A stretch of 64,000 nucleotides of DNA from Pseudomonadota bacterium (lineage in GTDB: Bacteria; Pseudomonadota; Alphaproteobacteria; Sphingomonadales; Sphingomonadaceae). A program made the position numbers and the translations under genes. Within the stretch, counting starts at the first letter, position 1, and each line of letters starts with the position of its first letter. The DNA is taken from NCBI GenBank assembly GCA_023400405.1, contig JAEXFD010000063.1, positions 1 to 64,000 on the forward strand. The letters are read 5' to 3'. The notes below the pieces were generated by a model, which saw nothing but the letters and a program-made list of their open reading frames with translations, made no database searches and was not told where the DNA came from. Below, piece after piece: positions 36,541-47,855 of the stretch.

Positions 36541-37620
36541 GTGGCCGTCGTTCGTCTCGTCCTCACCGATTTTCGCAACCATGCCGAGGCGCTGCTCACG
36601 CCCGGCCCCGGATTCGTCGTGCTCAGTGGCGACAATGGCGCGGGCAAGACCAACGTCCTCGAGGCCGTGTCGCTGCTCGCGCCGGGCCGCGGCCTTCGCC
36701 GGGTGCCGCTCGCCGAAATGGCGCGCCAGGGCGGTAGCGGCGGGTTTGGCGTCGCCGCGCGCCTGGCCGACGACACCGACCTCGGCACCGGCACCGAGCC
36801 GCGCGCGCCCGAGCGCCGCATCGTGCGCATCAACGGCGCCGCGGCCGCCGCGACCAGCCTCGCCGAATGGCTGAGCGTGCTGTGGCTCACGCCCGCAATG
36901 GACCGGCTTTTCGTCGAGGCCGCCGGCGAGCGCCGCCGCTTCCTCGATCGCCTCACCCTCGCGCTCGCCCCCGGTCATGCTCATCACAGCACCCGCTACG
37001 AGGCCGCGATGCGCGAGCGCAACCGGCTGCTCGCCGACGATGCCATGCCCGACCCGGACTGGCTCGCCGCCCTCGAAGCGCGGATGGGCGAACATGGCGC
37101 CGCGATCGACACCGCGCGCCGTGCCCTGGTCGAGACGCTGGCCGCACGCCTTGCCGAACAGCCCACCGGCCCCTTCGCCCGCGCCGGCCTCGCGCTCGAA
37201 GGCTGGCACGGCGATGCCGAAAGCCTCGTGCGCGAACTCGCTGCCGGCCGTCGCCGCGACGCCGCAGCGGGCCGCACGCTCGCGGGCCCGCACCGTTCGG
37301 ACCTGCTCGTCACGCATCTCGACAAGGATCAGCCCGCACATCTCTGCTCGACCGGCGAGCAGAAGGCGCTGCTCCTCGGCATCGTGCTCGGCCATGCCGA
37401 ACTGGTCGCCGATCGCGCCGGCCGCCCGCCGATCCTGCTGCTCGACGAAGTTGCCGCCCATCTCGACCCCGCGCGCCGCGCCGCACTGTTCGATCGCCTC
37501 GCCGGCCGCGGCCAGGTCTGGATGACCGGCACCGAGCCCGCGCTGTTCGAGGGGATTCCGGGTGACGCCACGCGCTACCGGTTGGAACACGGCTACATCG
37601 AGGCGGACGCGGGATCGTAG
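36541..37620 (+). CDS. recF: DNA replication and repair protein RecF
   Basis: A 359-residue SMC-like ATPase of the RecFOR gap-repair pathway. Walker A is GDNGAGKT at residues 30-37, the signature motif is CSTGEQKALLLGIVLG, and the D-loop/Walker B segment ILLLDEVAAHLDPARR is near the C-terminus. The GTG start is chosen because it gives the canonical N-terminus (VRLVLTDFRNH). gyrB follows after 183 bases with a hairpin between. Confidence 0.95.
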   Translation: MAVVRLVLTDFRNHAEALLTPGPGFVVLSGDNGAGKTNVLEAVSLLAPGRGLRRVPLAEMARQGGSGGFGVAARLADDTDLGTGTEPRAPERRIVRINGAAAAATSLAEWLSVLWLTPAMDRLFVEAAGERRRFLDRLTLALAPGHAHHSTRYEAAMRERNRLLADDAMPDPDWLAALEARMGEHGAAIDTARRALVETLAARLAEQPTGPFARAGLALEGWHGDAESLVRELAAGRRRDAAAGRTLAGPHRSDLLVTHLDKDQPAHLCSTGEQKALLLGIVLGHAELVADRAGRPPILLLDEVAAHLDPARRAALFDRLAGRGQVWMTGTEPALFEGIPGDATRYRLEHGYIEADAGS

Positions 37621-37662
37621 CGCCGGAGCCCCACCGCCTTCCTGCCCCCCGCTCCTTCTCTC

Positions 37663-37687
37663 CTCCTCCCGCTTTTGTGGGAGGGGA
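37663..37687. repeat. GC hairpin before gyrB, family F-like
   Basis: CCTCCCGCTTTTGTGGGAGG-type hairpin downstream of recF, related to the hairpins at 34477-34536. It can terminate the recF transcript before gyrB. Confidence 0.6.
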
Positions 37688-37803
37688 ATTGCCGGCAGGC
37701 TGCAACGAAATCTGTGGAAAGGCCTGGGCGAAACCCGTCCGGCAAGCCCCCGTCCCCTGCCATTTTGCTTTCGTTTGCCCCCCTCAATCCCTATATGCTG
37801 GGT

Positions 37804-40296
<2,493 letters not shown>

Positions 40297-40324
40297 AGCC
40301 TGTTTCAGCCGAGCTGAAACAGGT

Positions 40325-40406
40325 GCGGCACCAGCCCGCTCCCCCACCCGGCCCCCCGCCGGCAGTATCATATGGGTGGCCGGGTGGGGGAGCGGGCTGG
40401 TGCCGC
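40325..40406. repeat. Palindromic repeat family A, copy 2 (complete)
   Basis: Perfect inverted arms of 29 bases (40325-40353 and 40378-40406, beginning GCGGCACCAGCCCGCTCCCC) with a 24-base spacer. The arms match the element at 1-82. It is placed between the convergent gyrB and DUF2236 genes and would fold into a very stable stem in either transcript. Confidence 0.95.
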
Positions 40407-40435
40407 TTCAGCGAAGCTGAAAAAGACTCTAGGAG

Positions 40436-41284
40436 CTAGCGAAACGCCCAGCGCAGCGTCCGCGCCACGCTCTGGGTGCCGATCCGCACCGCCGGCGTGG
40501 CGAGGCCCGCGGCGCGCAGCCCGTGCATCCGCCGCGCCCAGCCCGGCAGCAGGTCGATCGCGGCCTGGAAGGTCAGTGCCTTGAGCGGCATCATCGAGGG
40601 CCGCGGCGCCGGCTGGCCGAGCACCACTCGGGCGACGTCGCGAGTCCGCGCATCGACGCGCAGTTCGGGCCGCATCGCGGCGATCAGCGCCTCGGCCTCC
40701 GCCCGGCTGCGCGGCACCGGATCGGCACCGAGCTTGTCGGCGATCAGGGCGAATTCGGCGAAATAGCGGTCTTGGTCGGCCGTGCTCATTCTGGGCTCGG
40801 CATAGCGGATCCAGGCATCGAGGAAGCTCACCGCTTCGCTGACATGGACCCAAGCGAGCAGCCGCGGATCGTCGGCGCGATAGGCGGTGCCGTCGGGCAG
40901 CACGCCCTGCACGAAGCCGTGCACTTCGCGGACCTTGGCGATCACCGCCTCGGCTTCCTCGGCGCTACCATAGCTGGTCACCGCGATAAACCGCGCCGTG
41001 CGCCGCAACCGCCCGTGCATGTCGTCCCGGAAGCGCGAGTGGTCCCACACCCCGGCAAGCACCGCCGGGTGCAGCATCTGGAGCAGCAGCGCCGAAACCC
41101 CGCCGACCATCATGGTTGTCACGTCGCCGTGCACGCGCCACACCACGCTCTCCGGCCCAAACAGGCTGGTCTCCGGCTGGCGCTGCACCGGCGCCTCGCC
41201 CCGCGACCGATCGTTGAACACGGCACGGACCTGACCGATCAGGGCAGTCTTGAGCCCGCGGGCGAATGTCGTTGCCGGATCCAT
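40436..41284 (-). CDS. DUF2236 (MpaB-like) oxygenase-family protein
   Basis: A 282-residue protein of the DUF2236 / MpaB family. It contains VVWRVHGDVTTMMVGGVSALLLQMLHPAVLAGVWDHSRFRDD, then AWVHVSEAVSFLDAWIRY, and a C-terminal MPLKALTFQAAIDLLPGWARRM. Histidines in these segments probably bind a b-type haem, as in latex-clearing protein and the fungal MpaB homologues, but the substrate is unknown. It is convergent with gyrB across the family A palindrome. Confidence 0.87.
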   Translation of the reverse strand: MDPATTFARGLKTALIGQVRAVFNDRSRGEAPVQRQPETSLFGPESVVWRVHGDVTTMMVGGVSALLLQMLHPAVLAGVWDHSRFRDDMHGRLRRTARFIAVTSYGSAEEAEAVIAKVREVHGFVQGVLPDGTAYRADDPRLLAWVHVSEAVSFLDAWIRYAEPRMSTADQDRYFAEFALIADKLGADPVPRSRAEAEALIAAMRPELRVDARTRDVARVVLGQPAPRPSMMPLKALTFQAAIDLLPGWARRMHGLRAAGLATPAVRIGTQSVARTLRWAFR

Positions 41285-41380
41285 TGCTTCCCAAGTTAGG
41301 GCAGGTCGCAGCAACCACAACCGCTTCCGTTCGGCTTCGCCGCTGCTACGATGGCATGACGTCACATTCGGGATTGCCCT

Positions 41381-42382
41381 TTGCTCCGTTCGACGCGCGC
41401 CCGCGCCCTTGCCCTCACAGCAGCCATCATGTTGCTCGCCAGCACGGGCCGCGCGCAGCTGCGTCCCCTCGACAGCGGCAGCGTCGTCGCGGCGGTCGGC
41501 CGCCTGCACCCCAGCCAATATCTCTGGCTGCCCGAACTCGCCCCGCAAGGGCCGATGCTGGTGGTGGTCAACCTCTCCACGCAGCGGCTCGTCGCCTATC
41601 GCAATGGCGTGCCGATCGCCGCATCGACCATCTCCAGCGGCAGGCCCGGACATCGCACGCCCGCCGGCGTGTTCACCATCCTGCAAAAGGCGAAATGGCA
41701 CCGTTCGAGCCTCTATTCGAACGCGCCGATGCCGTTCATGCAGCGCCTGACCTGGTACGGCATCGCACTGCACGGCGGGGCTCTGCCTGGATATCCCGCC
41801 TCGCACGGCTGTATTCGCCTGCCGCACGCCTTCGCCCGGCTGCTCTTCGCGCAGACCAACATCGGCATGACCGTAGTGGTCACCGCTCAGCAGCCTGGAT
41901 TGCGGGTCGGCAGCAACCCCGCCGACGCTCGCGCCTACCCGGCCGGTCCTGCAAGCTGGCACCCGGAGCGCGCGCCCTCGGGACCCGTCTCGATCATCGT
42001 GAGCGGTGCGGATCGCCGAATGGTTGTCCTGCGCAACGGCATCGAGATCGGTTCGGCACCGGTCTCGTTCGACGGCGAGATCGTGCGCGCCCAAGCCTAT
42101 GTCCTCAAGGATGCGACGCCCGGTGCCTATCGCTGGCAGCGCCTGGCGCTTCCGGGAGACGGCCGACACCGCGCGGCAGAGCCCGAGCCCGCCCCGCACG
42201 CGCAATCCGGCAGCGATCCGTTCCGTCGCGCCCTGGCGGACGTGCTGACGCCCGGCGCTACGATGGTCGTCGTCCCCGACTCGATTGGCGCGATGCCGGG
42301 CCATGCCGAGGACCCGCCGGTCATCGAAGATGCTCCAGCGGTCGAAGCCTGGCTGCAGGACGCGTCGCTCGCCGTCCGCTGA
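41381..42382 (+). CDS. L,D-transpeptidase (YkuD domain)
   Basis: A 333-residue exported protein. From a TTG start with GGGA upstream it begins LLRSTRARALALTAAIMLLASTGRA, a signal peptide; a later ATG would destroy it. The YkuD domain at about residues 58-165 carries the catalytic signature HGG ... SHGCIRLPHAFA. Such enzymes form 3-3 peptidoglycan cross-links or attach proteins to peptidoglycan. A C-terminal region of about 150 residues is less conserved and looks like a second, degenerate YkuD-like half (VSIIVSGADRRMVVLRNGIEIG). Confidence 0.9.
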   Translation: MLRSTRARALALTAAIMLLASTGRAQLRPLDSGSVVAAVGRLHPSQYLWLPELAPQGPMLVVVNLSTQRLVAYRNGVPIAASTISSGRPGHRTPAGVFTILQKAKWHRSSLYSNAPMPFMQRLTWYGIALHGGALPGYPASHGCIRLPHAFARLLFAQTNIGMTVVVTAQQPGLRVGSNPADARAYPAGPASWHPERAPSGPVSIIVSGADRRMVVLRNGIEIGSAPVSFDGEIVRAQAYVLKDATPGAYRWQRLALPGDGRHRAAEPEPAPHAQSGSDPFRRALADVLTPGATMVVVPDSIGAMPGHAEDPPVIEDAPAVEAWLQDASLAVR

Positions 42383-42446
42383 TTTCGCACAAGCTGAGCT
42401 AAACCGGAGTGCAAGCCGTTTGCCGTTGACCGCGTAACGTTTTGCG

Positions 42447-45134
42447 GTGCAGCACATGCATGCCATGGCCAGCCTCCCCATCACCAACAATCCCGATATC
42501 CGCTTCCTCGGTCGCCTGCTCGGCGACGTGATTCGCGCCTATGGCGGGGAGGAGTTGTTCAAGCGGATCGAATATATCCGCTCGACCTCGGTCGATCGCG
42601 CGCGCGGCGTGGCCGGCGCGGGCACCGTCGATCGCGGGCTCGACCGGCTCTCGCTCGACGAGACGCTCGATTTCACCCGCGGGTTCATGCTGTTCTCGAT
42701 GCTCGCCAATCTGGCCGAGGATCGCCAGGGTGTCGCCACTGAAGCGGGCGCGGACCTGGCCTCGGCGCTCGATCGGCTCGAGGGCGAGGGCATCGGCCAG
42801 GAACAGGTGATGGCGCTGCTCGATCATGCGCTGATCGTCCCCGTGCTCACCGCGCACCCGACCGAAGTGCGCCGCAAGTCAATGATCGACCATAAGAACC
42901 GCATCGCGGACCTGATGGCGCTCAAGGACAAGCAGGTTACCGAGACCGAGGATGGCGACAAGGTGGACGAGGCGATCCTGCGCCAGATCGCCCTGCTCTG
43001 GCAGACGCGCGTTCTTCGCCGCGAGAAGCTCGGGGTCGCCGACGAAGTCGAGACTGCGCTCTCCTATCTGCGCGACGTGTTCCTGCCCGTCCTGCCCGCC
43101 CTGTACGCCCGCTGGGACCGTGCCCTCGGCTTCCGCGCGCCGTCCTTCCTGCGCACCGGCAGCTGGATCGGCGGCGATCGCGACGGCAATCCCTTCGTCA
43201 ACGCCGAGTCGCTCCGCCTCGCCTTGTCGCGCGCGGCCGAAGCTGTGCTCGGCTATTATCTCGACGCGGTCCATGCGCTTGGCGCCGAACTCTCGATCTC
43301 GACCGAGCAGGTGAAGGTCGATGAGGGGCTGCTCAAGCTCGCCGAGGCCAGCCATGACGAGGGCCGCAGCCGCGCCGACGAACCTTATCGCCGCGCGCTT
43401 TCGGGCATCTATGCCCGGCTTTCCGCAACGCACGAGCAACTCACCGGCAAGCACCCGCCGCGTCCGGCCGCGGTCTCGGGCGAGCCCTATGCCCACCCTT
43501 CGGACTTCCGCGACGAGCTGGTGACGATCGCTCGCGCGCTCGACGACGAGGGCGGCCCGCTCGCCACCGGCGGCGCGCTCGGCCGGCTGATCCGCGCGGT
43601 CGAGACCTTCGGCTTCCACCTCGCCGCACTCGACATGCGCCAGAACAGCGCCGTCCACGAGCGCGTGATCGCCGAGCTGCTCAAGGCCGCCGGCGTCACC
43701 GACGATTATGCCGCGCTCTCCGAAGACCAGCGCGTCGAGATCCTCCGCCGCGAACTCGCCAACGCGCGCCCGCTGACCAGCCCTTATGCGGCGTACAGCG
43801 AGGAGACGGCGTCCGAGCTCGCGATCGTCCGCGCCGCCGCCGAGGCGCACGCGCGCTACGGCCGCGCCTGCATCACCCATTACATCGTCTCGATGGCGCA
43901 ATCGGTGTCGGACCTGCTGGAAGTCCATATCCTGCTCAAGGAGGCCGGGCTCTACGTTCCGGGCGACGAGCCTCAGGCGCATGTCATGGCGATCCCGCTG
44001 TTCGAGACGATCGCCGATCTCGAAGGCGCGCCCGCGATCATGGAAGCCTGGCTCGGCCTGCCCGAAGTCGCCGGAATCGCCGCAAAGCGCGGCCATCAGG
44101 AAGTGATGATCGGCTATTCGGATTCGAACAAGGACGGCGGCTACCTCACCTCCACCTGGCAGCTCTCGCGCGGTTCGACCGCGCTGAAGCCGGTGTTCGA
44201 AAAGGCCGGGATCGGCATGCAGCTCTTCCACGGCCGCGGCGGCGCGGTGGGGCGCGGCGGCGGCTCGTCCTTCTCGGCGATCCTCGCCCAGCCCAAGGGC
44301 TCCGTGCAGGGCCGCATCCGCATCACCGAACAGGGCGAAGTGATCGCGGCCAAATACGGCACGCGCGAAAGCGCGATGACCAATTTGGAAGCGATGGCTT
44401 CGGCGACGCTGCTCGCCAGCCTCGAGCCCGAAAAGCTCGCGCCCGCCGATGCCGCGCGCTTCGCCGCGGCGATGGATGCGCTCTCCGACACGGCGTTCAA
44501 GGCCTATCGTGGGCTGGTGTACGAGACCGAAGGTTTCACCCGTTTCTTCCGCCAGGCGACGCCGATCGCCGAGATCGCCGGCCTCAAGATCGGCTCGCGC
44601 CCGGCCAGCCGCAAGAAATCGGACGCGATCGAGGATCTGCGCGCGATCCCTTGGGTGTTCAGCTGGGCGCAGGCGCGCGTGATGCTGCCGGGCTGGTACG
44701 GCGTCGGTGCGGCGCTGGAGGCGTTCGAGGACAAGGGGCTGCTGCGCGAGATGGCGAGCGCCTGGCCGCTGTTCCGCGCGACGCTCGACAATATGGAGCA
44801 GGTGCTCGCCAAGTCGGACATGGAGATCGCGGCGCACTACGCGGCTCTGGTTGAGGACGAGGCGCTGCGCGACGCTGTGTTCGGCCGCATCCGCGAGGGC
44901 TGGCAGAAGACGCATGACGGGCTGCTCCAGGTCACCCGCCAGACCCGGCTGCTCGAAAAGCACCCGGCGCTCGACAGCTCGATCCGCTTGCGCCTGCCCT
45001 ATATCGAGCCGCTCAACCTGCTCCAGGTCGAGCTGCTCAAGCGCCACCGCCGCGGCGAGGACGATCCGCGGATCGGCGAGGGCATTCTCCTCTCGATCAA
45101 CGCGATCGCGACGGCGCTCAGGAACAGCGGTTAG
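42447..45134 (+). CDS. ppc: Phosphoenolpyruvate carboxylase
   Basis: An 895-residue anaplerotic enzyme making oxaloacetate from PEP and bicarbonate. Catalytic signatures are VLTAHPTEVRRKS near residue 137, GGDRDGNPFV near 248, the GYSDSNKDGG lysine motif near 555 and FHGRGGAVGRGGGSS near 592; the C-terminus ends GILLSINAIATALRNSG. The gene reads from a GTG, with in-frame ATGs at 42456 and 42465 also possible; no strong ribosome-binding site separates them. It is convergent with the thioesterase gene, whose end overlaps by 4 bases. Confidence 0.97.
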   Translation: MQHMHAMASLPITNNPDIRFLGRLLGDVIRAYGGEELFKRIEYIRSTSVDRARGVAGAGTVDRGLDRLSLDETLDFTRGFMLFSMLANLAEDRQGVATEAGADLASALDRLEGEGIGQEQVMALLDHALIVPVLTAHPTEVRRKSMIDHKNRIADLMALKDKQVTETEDGDKVDEAILRQIALLWQTRVLRREKLGVADEVETALSYLRDVFLPVLPALYARWDRALGFRAPSFLRTGSWIGGDRDGNPFVNAESLRLALSRAAEAVLGYYLDAVHALGAELSISTEQVKVDEGLLKLAEASHDEGRSRADEPYRRALSGIYARLSATHEQLTGKHPPRPAAVSGEPYAHPSDFRDELVTIARALDDEGGPLATGGALGRLIRAVETFGFHLAALDMRQNSAVHERVIAELLKAAGVTDDYAALSEDQRVEILRRELANARPLTSPYAAYSEETASELAIVRAAAEAHARYGRACITHYIVSMAQSVSDLLEVHILLKEAGLYVPGDEPQAHVMAIPLFETIADLEGAPAIMEAWLGLPEVAGIAAKRGHQEVMIGYSDSNKDGGYLTSTWQLSRGSTALKPVFEKAGIGMQLFHGRGGAVGRGGGSSFSAILAQPKGSVQGRIRITEQGEVIAAKYGTRESAMTNLEAMASATLLASLEPEKLAPADAARFAAAMDALSDTAFKAYRGLVYETEGFTRFFRQATPIAEIAGLKIGSRPASRKKSDAIEDLRAIPWVFSWAQARVMLPGWYGVGAALEAFEDKGLLREMASAWPLFRATLDNMEQVLAKSDMEIAAHYAALVEDEALRDAVFGRIREGWQKTHDGLLQVTRQTRLLEKHPALDSSIRLRLPYIEPLNLLQVELLKRHRRGEDDPRIGEGILLSINAIATALRNSG

Positions 45135-45523
45135 GCGAGAAAAGGCGCCGCCACTTCCTCGCGGATGCGCACCAGCCGTCCACTTGCCCGGTCCAACATC
45201 GCCCAGGTCGTCTTCGCCTCGACCTTCACCTTGCCGTCCTCGCCGGTGAATTTCATATGGCGATCGAATCGCGCGCCGCGCGGCGGCTCGGGCACCCAGG
45301 TCTCGGCCGTTACCGTCTCGCCGGCGGCGACGTTGCCGCGATAGTCGATCTCGTGCCGCGTCACGACCCAGATGAAGGCGTCGCGATGCTCGGGCGCGGC
45401 GACCGCGTCCCAATGCGCCACTGCCACGTCCTGGATCCACTTCACCCACACGGCATTGTTGACGTGGCCCAGCACGTCGATGTCCTCGGGGCCGGCGGTG
45501 ATGCGAGCGGTGTATCGAGCCAT
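45131..45523 (-). CDS. Acyl-CoA thioesterase, hot-dog fold (4HBT/YbgC type)
   Basis: A 130-residue hot-dog-fold protein. The motif D16-x3-H20-x-N22 in EDIDVLGHVNNAVWVKW is the catalytic/substrate signature of the 4-hydroxybenzoyl-CoA thioesterase group, and the central segment IDYRGNVAAGETVTAETWV fits the family. The substrate acyl-CoA is unknown. It overlaps the end of ppc by four bases on the opposite strand. Confidence 0.88.
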   Translation of the reverse strand: MARYTARITAGPEDIDVLGHVNNAVWVKWIQDVAVAHWDAVAAPEHRDAFIWVVTRHEIDYRGNVAAGETVTAETWVPEPPRGARFDRHMKFTGEDGKVKVEAKTTWAMLDRASGRLVRIREEVAAPFLA

Positions 45524-45588
45524 GCCGGCAGCCTAGCTTAACCAGCTTCGGAAGCGCAGCCTTCATTCGTGAGGGTTAAGACGCCAGG

Positions 45589-45795
45589 ATGCTGCCGCGC
45601 CGCCCCTCCCGAATCTTCCGCAGCCGATGGGCGGCGCTGCTCTGGGCGGCAGGCGTGATCTGGACCGCCGTGACCTTTATCGGCTTCGGCAGCAGCAAGC
45701 CTGATGCCGATTCGCAGTCGAACCTCGCCGATGCGACGGGCGCCGCGCTCTCCAACCAGGACATCGCGGCGCTGCGCAACTTCATCGGCCAATGA
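45589..45795 (+). CDS. Small hypothetical membrane protein
   Basis: A 68-residue protein with a basic N-terminus (MLPRRPSRIFRSRW) and one transmembrane helix (ALLWAAGVIWTAVTFIGFG), then a polar tail. Codon use is that of a real gene (GC-rich third positions), but no family is recognised. Its last 14 bases overlap the end of the convergent MliC-type gene. Confidence 0.5.
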   Translation: MLPRRPSRIFRSRWAALLWAAGVIWTAVTFIGFGSSKPDADSQSNLADATGAALSNQDIAALRNFIGQ

Positions 45796-46648
45796 CGGTG
45801 CAGGCGACCGGCGGCTGGCCGGGCGCTTCGAAGGTCATGTTGCGGCCCTTACCTGCAAACACCGTCCGACCGTCGGAATAGCGGATGCCCGAGCCGGATC
45901 GCTCCTGCGCGAGGACGATCGTCTTGCCCGCGCGCACCAGCATCGCGCGGCGATTGTCTGGATCGAAGCGCGCGACGGTCCGCACGCCGTCCATGCAGCG
46001 GAAGCGCGCCTCGCTGAGATTGTCCACCGTGCCCCCGGGGGCCGGCTGTGAGCCGTCGGGGCGGGGCTTGATGTCGCTGCTCGCGATATGCCAGCGCCGC
46101 TGCGCCGCCGTCGCGCCATCGACCGCCGCGCGCCGCATCGTCAGGCTGCCGCGCATGTTGAAGGGCTGGCCGCTCCGCAGCGTGCCATAGGCCCGCACCG
46201 GCACCGTGACGTAGCGCGAACCGGCCGCACCCTCGATCCCCGAAGGCGCGCCGATCTCGGCATGATAGTCGCGATAACGCCCGAAGCTCGCCGCGAACGC
46301 CTCGCGGCTCATGCCCGCCGCGCCCTCGCCCCACAGCGCATAGGCCTGGCCATATTTGCCCTCGCCGATCAGCGCATAATAGGTCTGCACGACATTGGCT
46401 GCGCCCTGCGCGCTATCCTCGGTGAACGGCGCCTCGCTGACGATCTCGGTCGGCGCCGGGTTCGGCTTGGTGGCAGCGGGTGTCGCCGCAGTCGAAGCCG
46501 CTCCCGGCGTCGCCCGCTCGACCGGCGCAGGCGAGGGATCGTCGCGCACCGTCGCATTCGCACTCTCCGTGGCGGCATTGCGATCCGCGGTGGCGGGCTC
46601 GCCCGAACAGGCGGCCAGGGCAAACAGGGCGATCAGGGTCAGGCGCAT
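45782..46648 (-). CDS. Lipoprotein with C-terminal MliC-like lysozyme-inhibitor domain
   Basis: A 288-residue lipoprotein. The start at 46648 gives a compact signal peptide with lipobox LAAC (MRLTLIALFALAAC); a GTG at 46660 is an alternative. A long Ala/Pro/Thr linker is followed by a domain with QGAANVVQTYYALIGEGKYGQAYALW. The last 75 residues (FRCMDGVRTVARFD ... GSGIRYSDGRTVFAGKGRNMTFE ... CTVIG) match the MliC/PliC inhibitor of C-type lysozyme, with the paired cysteines and the SGxRYS core. It would protect peptidoglycan from host lysozyme. Confidence 0.82.
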   Translation of the reverse strand: MRLTLIALFALAACSGEPATADRNAATESANATVRDDPSPAPVERATPGAASTAATPAATKPNPAPTEIVSEAPFTEDSAQGAANVVQTYYALIGEGKYGQAYALWGEGAAGMSREAFAASFGRYRDYHAEIGAPSGIEGAAGSRYVTVPVRAYGTLRSGQPFNMRGSLTMRRAAVDGATAAQRRWHIASSDIKPRPDGSQPAPGGTVDNLSEARFRCMDGVRTVARFDPDNRRAMLVRAGKTIVLAQERSGSGIRYSDGRTVFAGKGRNMTFEAPGQPPVACTVIGR

Positions 46649-46712
46649 CAATTCGCTCACTTTCGCGACTCTCGGGGAGCGTAACGAACGTGCCGTCGAT
46701 GCGCCCGTTCCC

Positions 46713-47123
46713 TCAGTCTTCGAGCGGCCGGTTGCCGACGAAACCGAGCCGAGTGACGCCCGCCCGCTTGACGGTGGCGAGCACCGAATCGAAGCGCGCA
46801 TAGCGTGCCTCGGGATCGGTCTGGAGATGGAGCGTCGCACCGCTCGCTTGCATCGCCGCGAGTTGCTGCGGCAAGGCGGCGTCGGCGATCACGGCGCCGT
46901 TCCAGAACAGCGCGCCCTGCCGATCGATCGCGAGCACCGCCGGCGGAACCCGCTCTGTGACCGGGCGGGTGCCCGGCGCCGGCAAATCGATCGGCACCTT
47001 CTGCGTGGCGATCGGGATCGACAGGATCATCACGATCAGCAGCACCAGCATCACGTCGATGAACGGCGTGACGTTGATCGCGTGGAAGGGAACGGGTTCG
47101 GGGACGCGGGCAGTCTGGGCCAT
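46713..47123 (-). CDS. exbD: ExbD/TolR-family biopolymer transport protein
   Basis: A 136-residue inner-membrane protein with one N-terminal helix (INVTPFIDVMLVLLIVMILSI) containing the essential aspartate, then a periplasmic domain with the VSSPIAT-like SIPIATQKVPIDLPAPG segment. It has GAGGAGAGG as ribosome-binding site. ExbD works with ExbB and TonB to energise outer-membrane transporters, but no exbB or tonB is nearby, so this is a stand-alone copy. An AT-rich imperfect inverted repeat (about 47148-47163) lies just upstream. Confidence 0.9.
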   Translation of the reverse strand: MAQTARVPEPVPFHAINVTPFIDVMLVLLIVMILSIPIATQKVPIDLPAPGTRPVTERVPPAVLAIDRQGALFWNGAVIADAALPQQLAAMQASGATLHLQTDPEARYARFDSVLATVKRAGVTRLGFVGNRPLED

Positions 47124-47228
47124 GGCACCTCTCCTCGTGATGATGATGTAACATATCACACCAAGGATGACGCGCAAGGCAGAGCTTTCCACCAAGCCAT
47201 CATCAGGCGAGGCCGCCCTCAGCCGCCC

Positions 47229-47822
47229 TCAGCAACCCTCATATTTCCAATGCCGTCGCTTGCCCTCGCGCAGCCAGGCGACTGCGTCCGCCACGCGCTT
47301 GGCCTTGGTCTCGGGCCGTTTCGCCTCGGCGATCCAATCGCAATAGTCGCGGCGGCAGCTGGGCGGAAAGCCCTCGAACGTCGCGCGCGCGGCCTCATCG
47401 CCCGCAAGGGCCTCGGCCAGCTCCACCGGGACGGGCGCTTCGGGCTTCGGCATGCGCGCGGCGCGCTTCGGGGCCTCGCCCGCCAGGATCAGCGCGGCGG
47501 CCTCGCGTACCAGCCGCTCGAGTTCGGCCGCATCGGGCAGGTCGGCGAGCGTCTCGATCCGGCCGAACTGGCCCATCGCCTCGCCTTCCTGCCCGGTCGC
47601 CATCGCTTCCCGGTTCCAGAAGCCGAAGCTCGCATGCGTCTTGAACGCGGCCATGTTGGCCAAGGGCCGGCCGCTGACGAGAAAGAAGGGATGCGACCAT
47701 TTGATCGCTTCCTCGACATCCGGTACTGCCGCATGCACCCGCTCGCGCAGCCATTCGAGGATCGGGCGCGCGAAGTCGGCGCGGCCGGCGATATAGGCGT
47801 CTACCTTGGGATCGTAGGACAT
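47229..47822 (-). CDS. YdeI/OmdA-like DUF1801 protein
   Basis: A 197-residue protein with an N-terminal DUF1801 domain (PILEWLRERVHAAVPDVEEAIKWSHPFFLVSGRPLANMAAFKTHASFGFW) and a C-terminal OmdA/YdeI-type segment (ATFEGFPPSCRRDYCDWIAEAKRPETKAKRVADAVAWLREGK). The family has been linked to peptide or bacteriocin tolerance in some bacteria; the mechanism is unknown. It appears to be a single-gene unit. Confidence 0.88.
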   Translation of the reverse strand: MSYDPKVDAYIAGRADFARPILEWLRERVHAAVPDVEEAIKWSHPFFLVSGRPLANMAAFKTHASFGFWNREAMATGQEGEAMGQFGRIETLADLPDAAELERLVREAAALILAGEAPKRAARMPKPEAPVPVELAEALAGDEAARATFEGFPPSCRRDYCDWIAEAKRPETKAKRVADAVAWLREGKRRHWKYEGC

Positions 47823-47855
47823 GGCGCGACAAGGTCTGCCGCGCCAGCCCTGCCG

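Noticed and set aside
42879..45566. An 895-codon open frame antisense to ppc
   Set aside because: It mirrors ppc and lacks any domain; it also runs through the real thioesterase gene in another frame.
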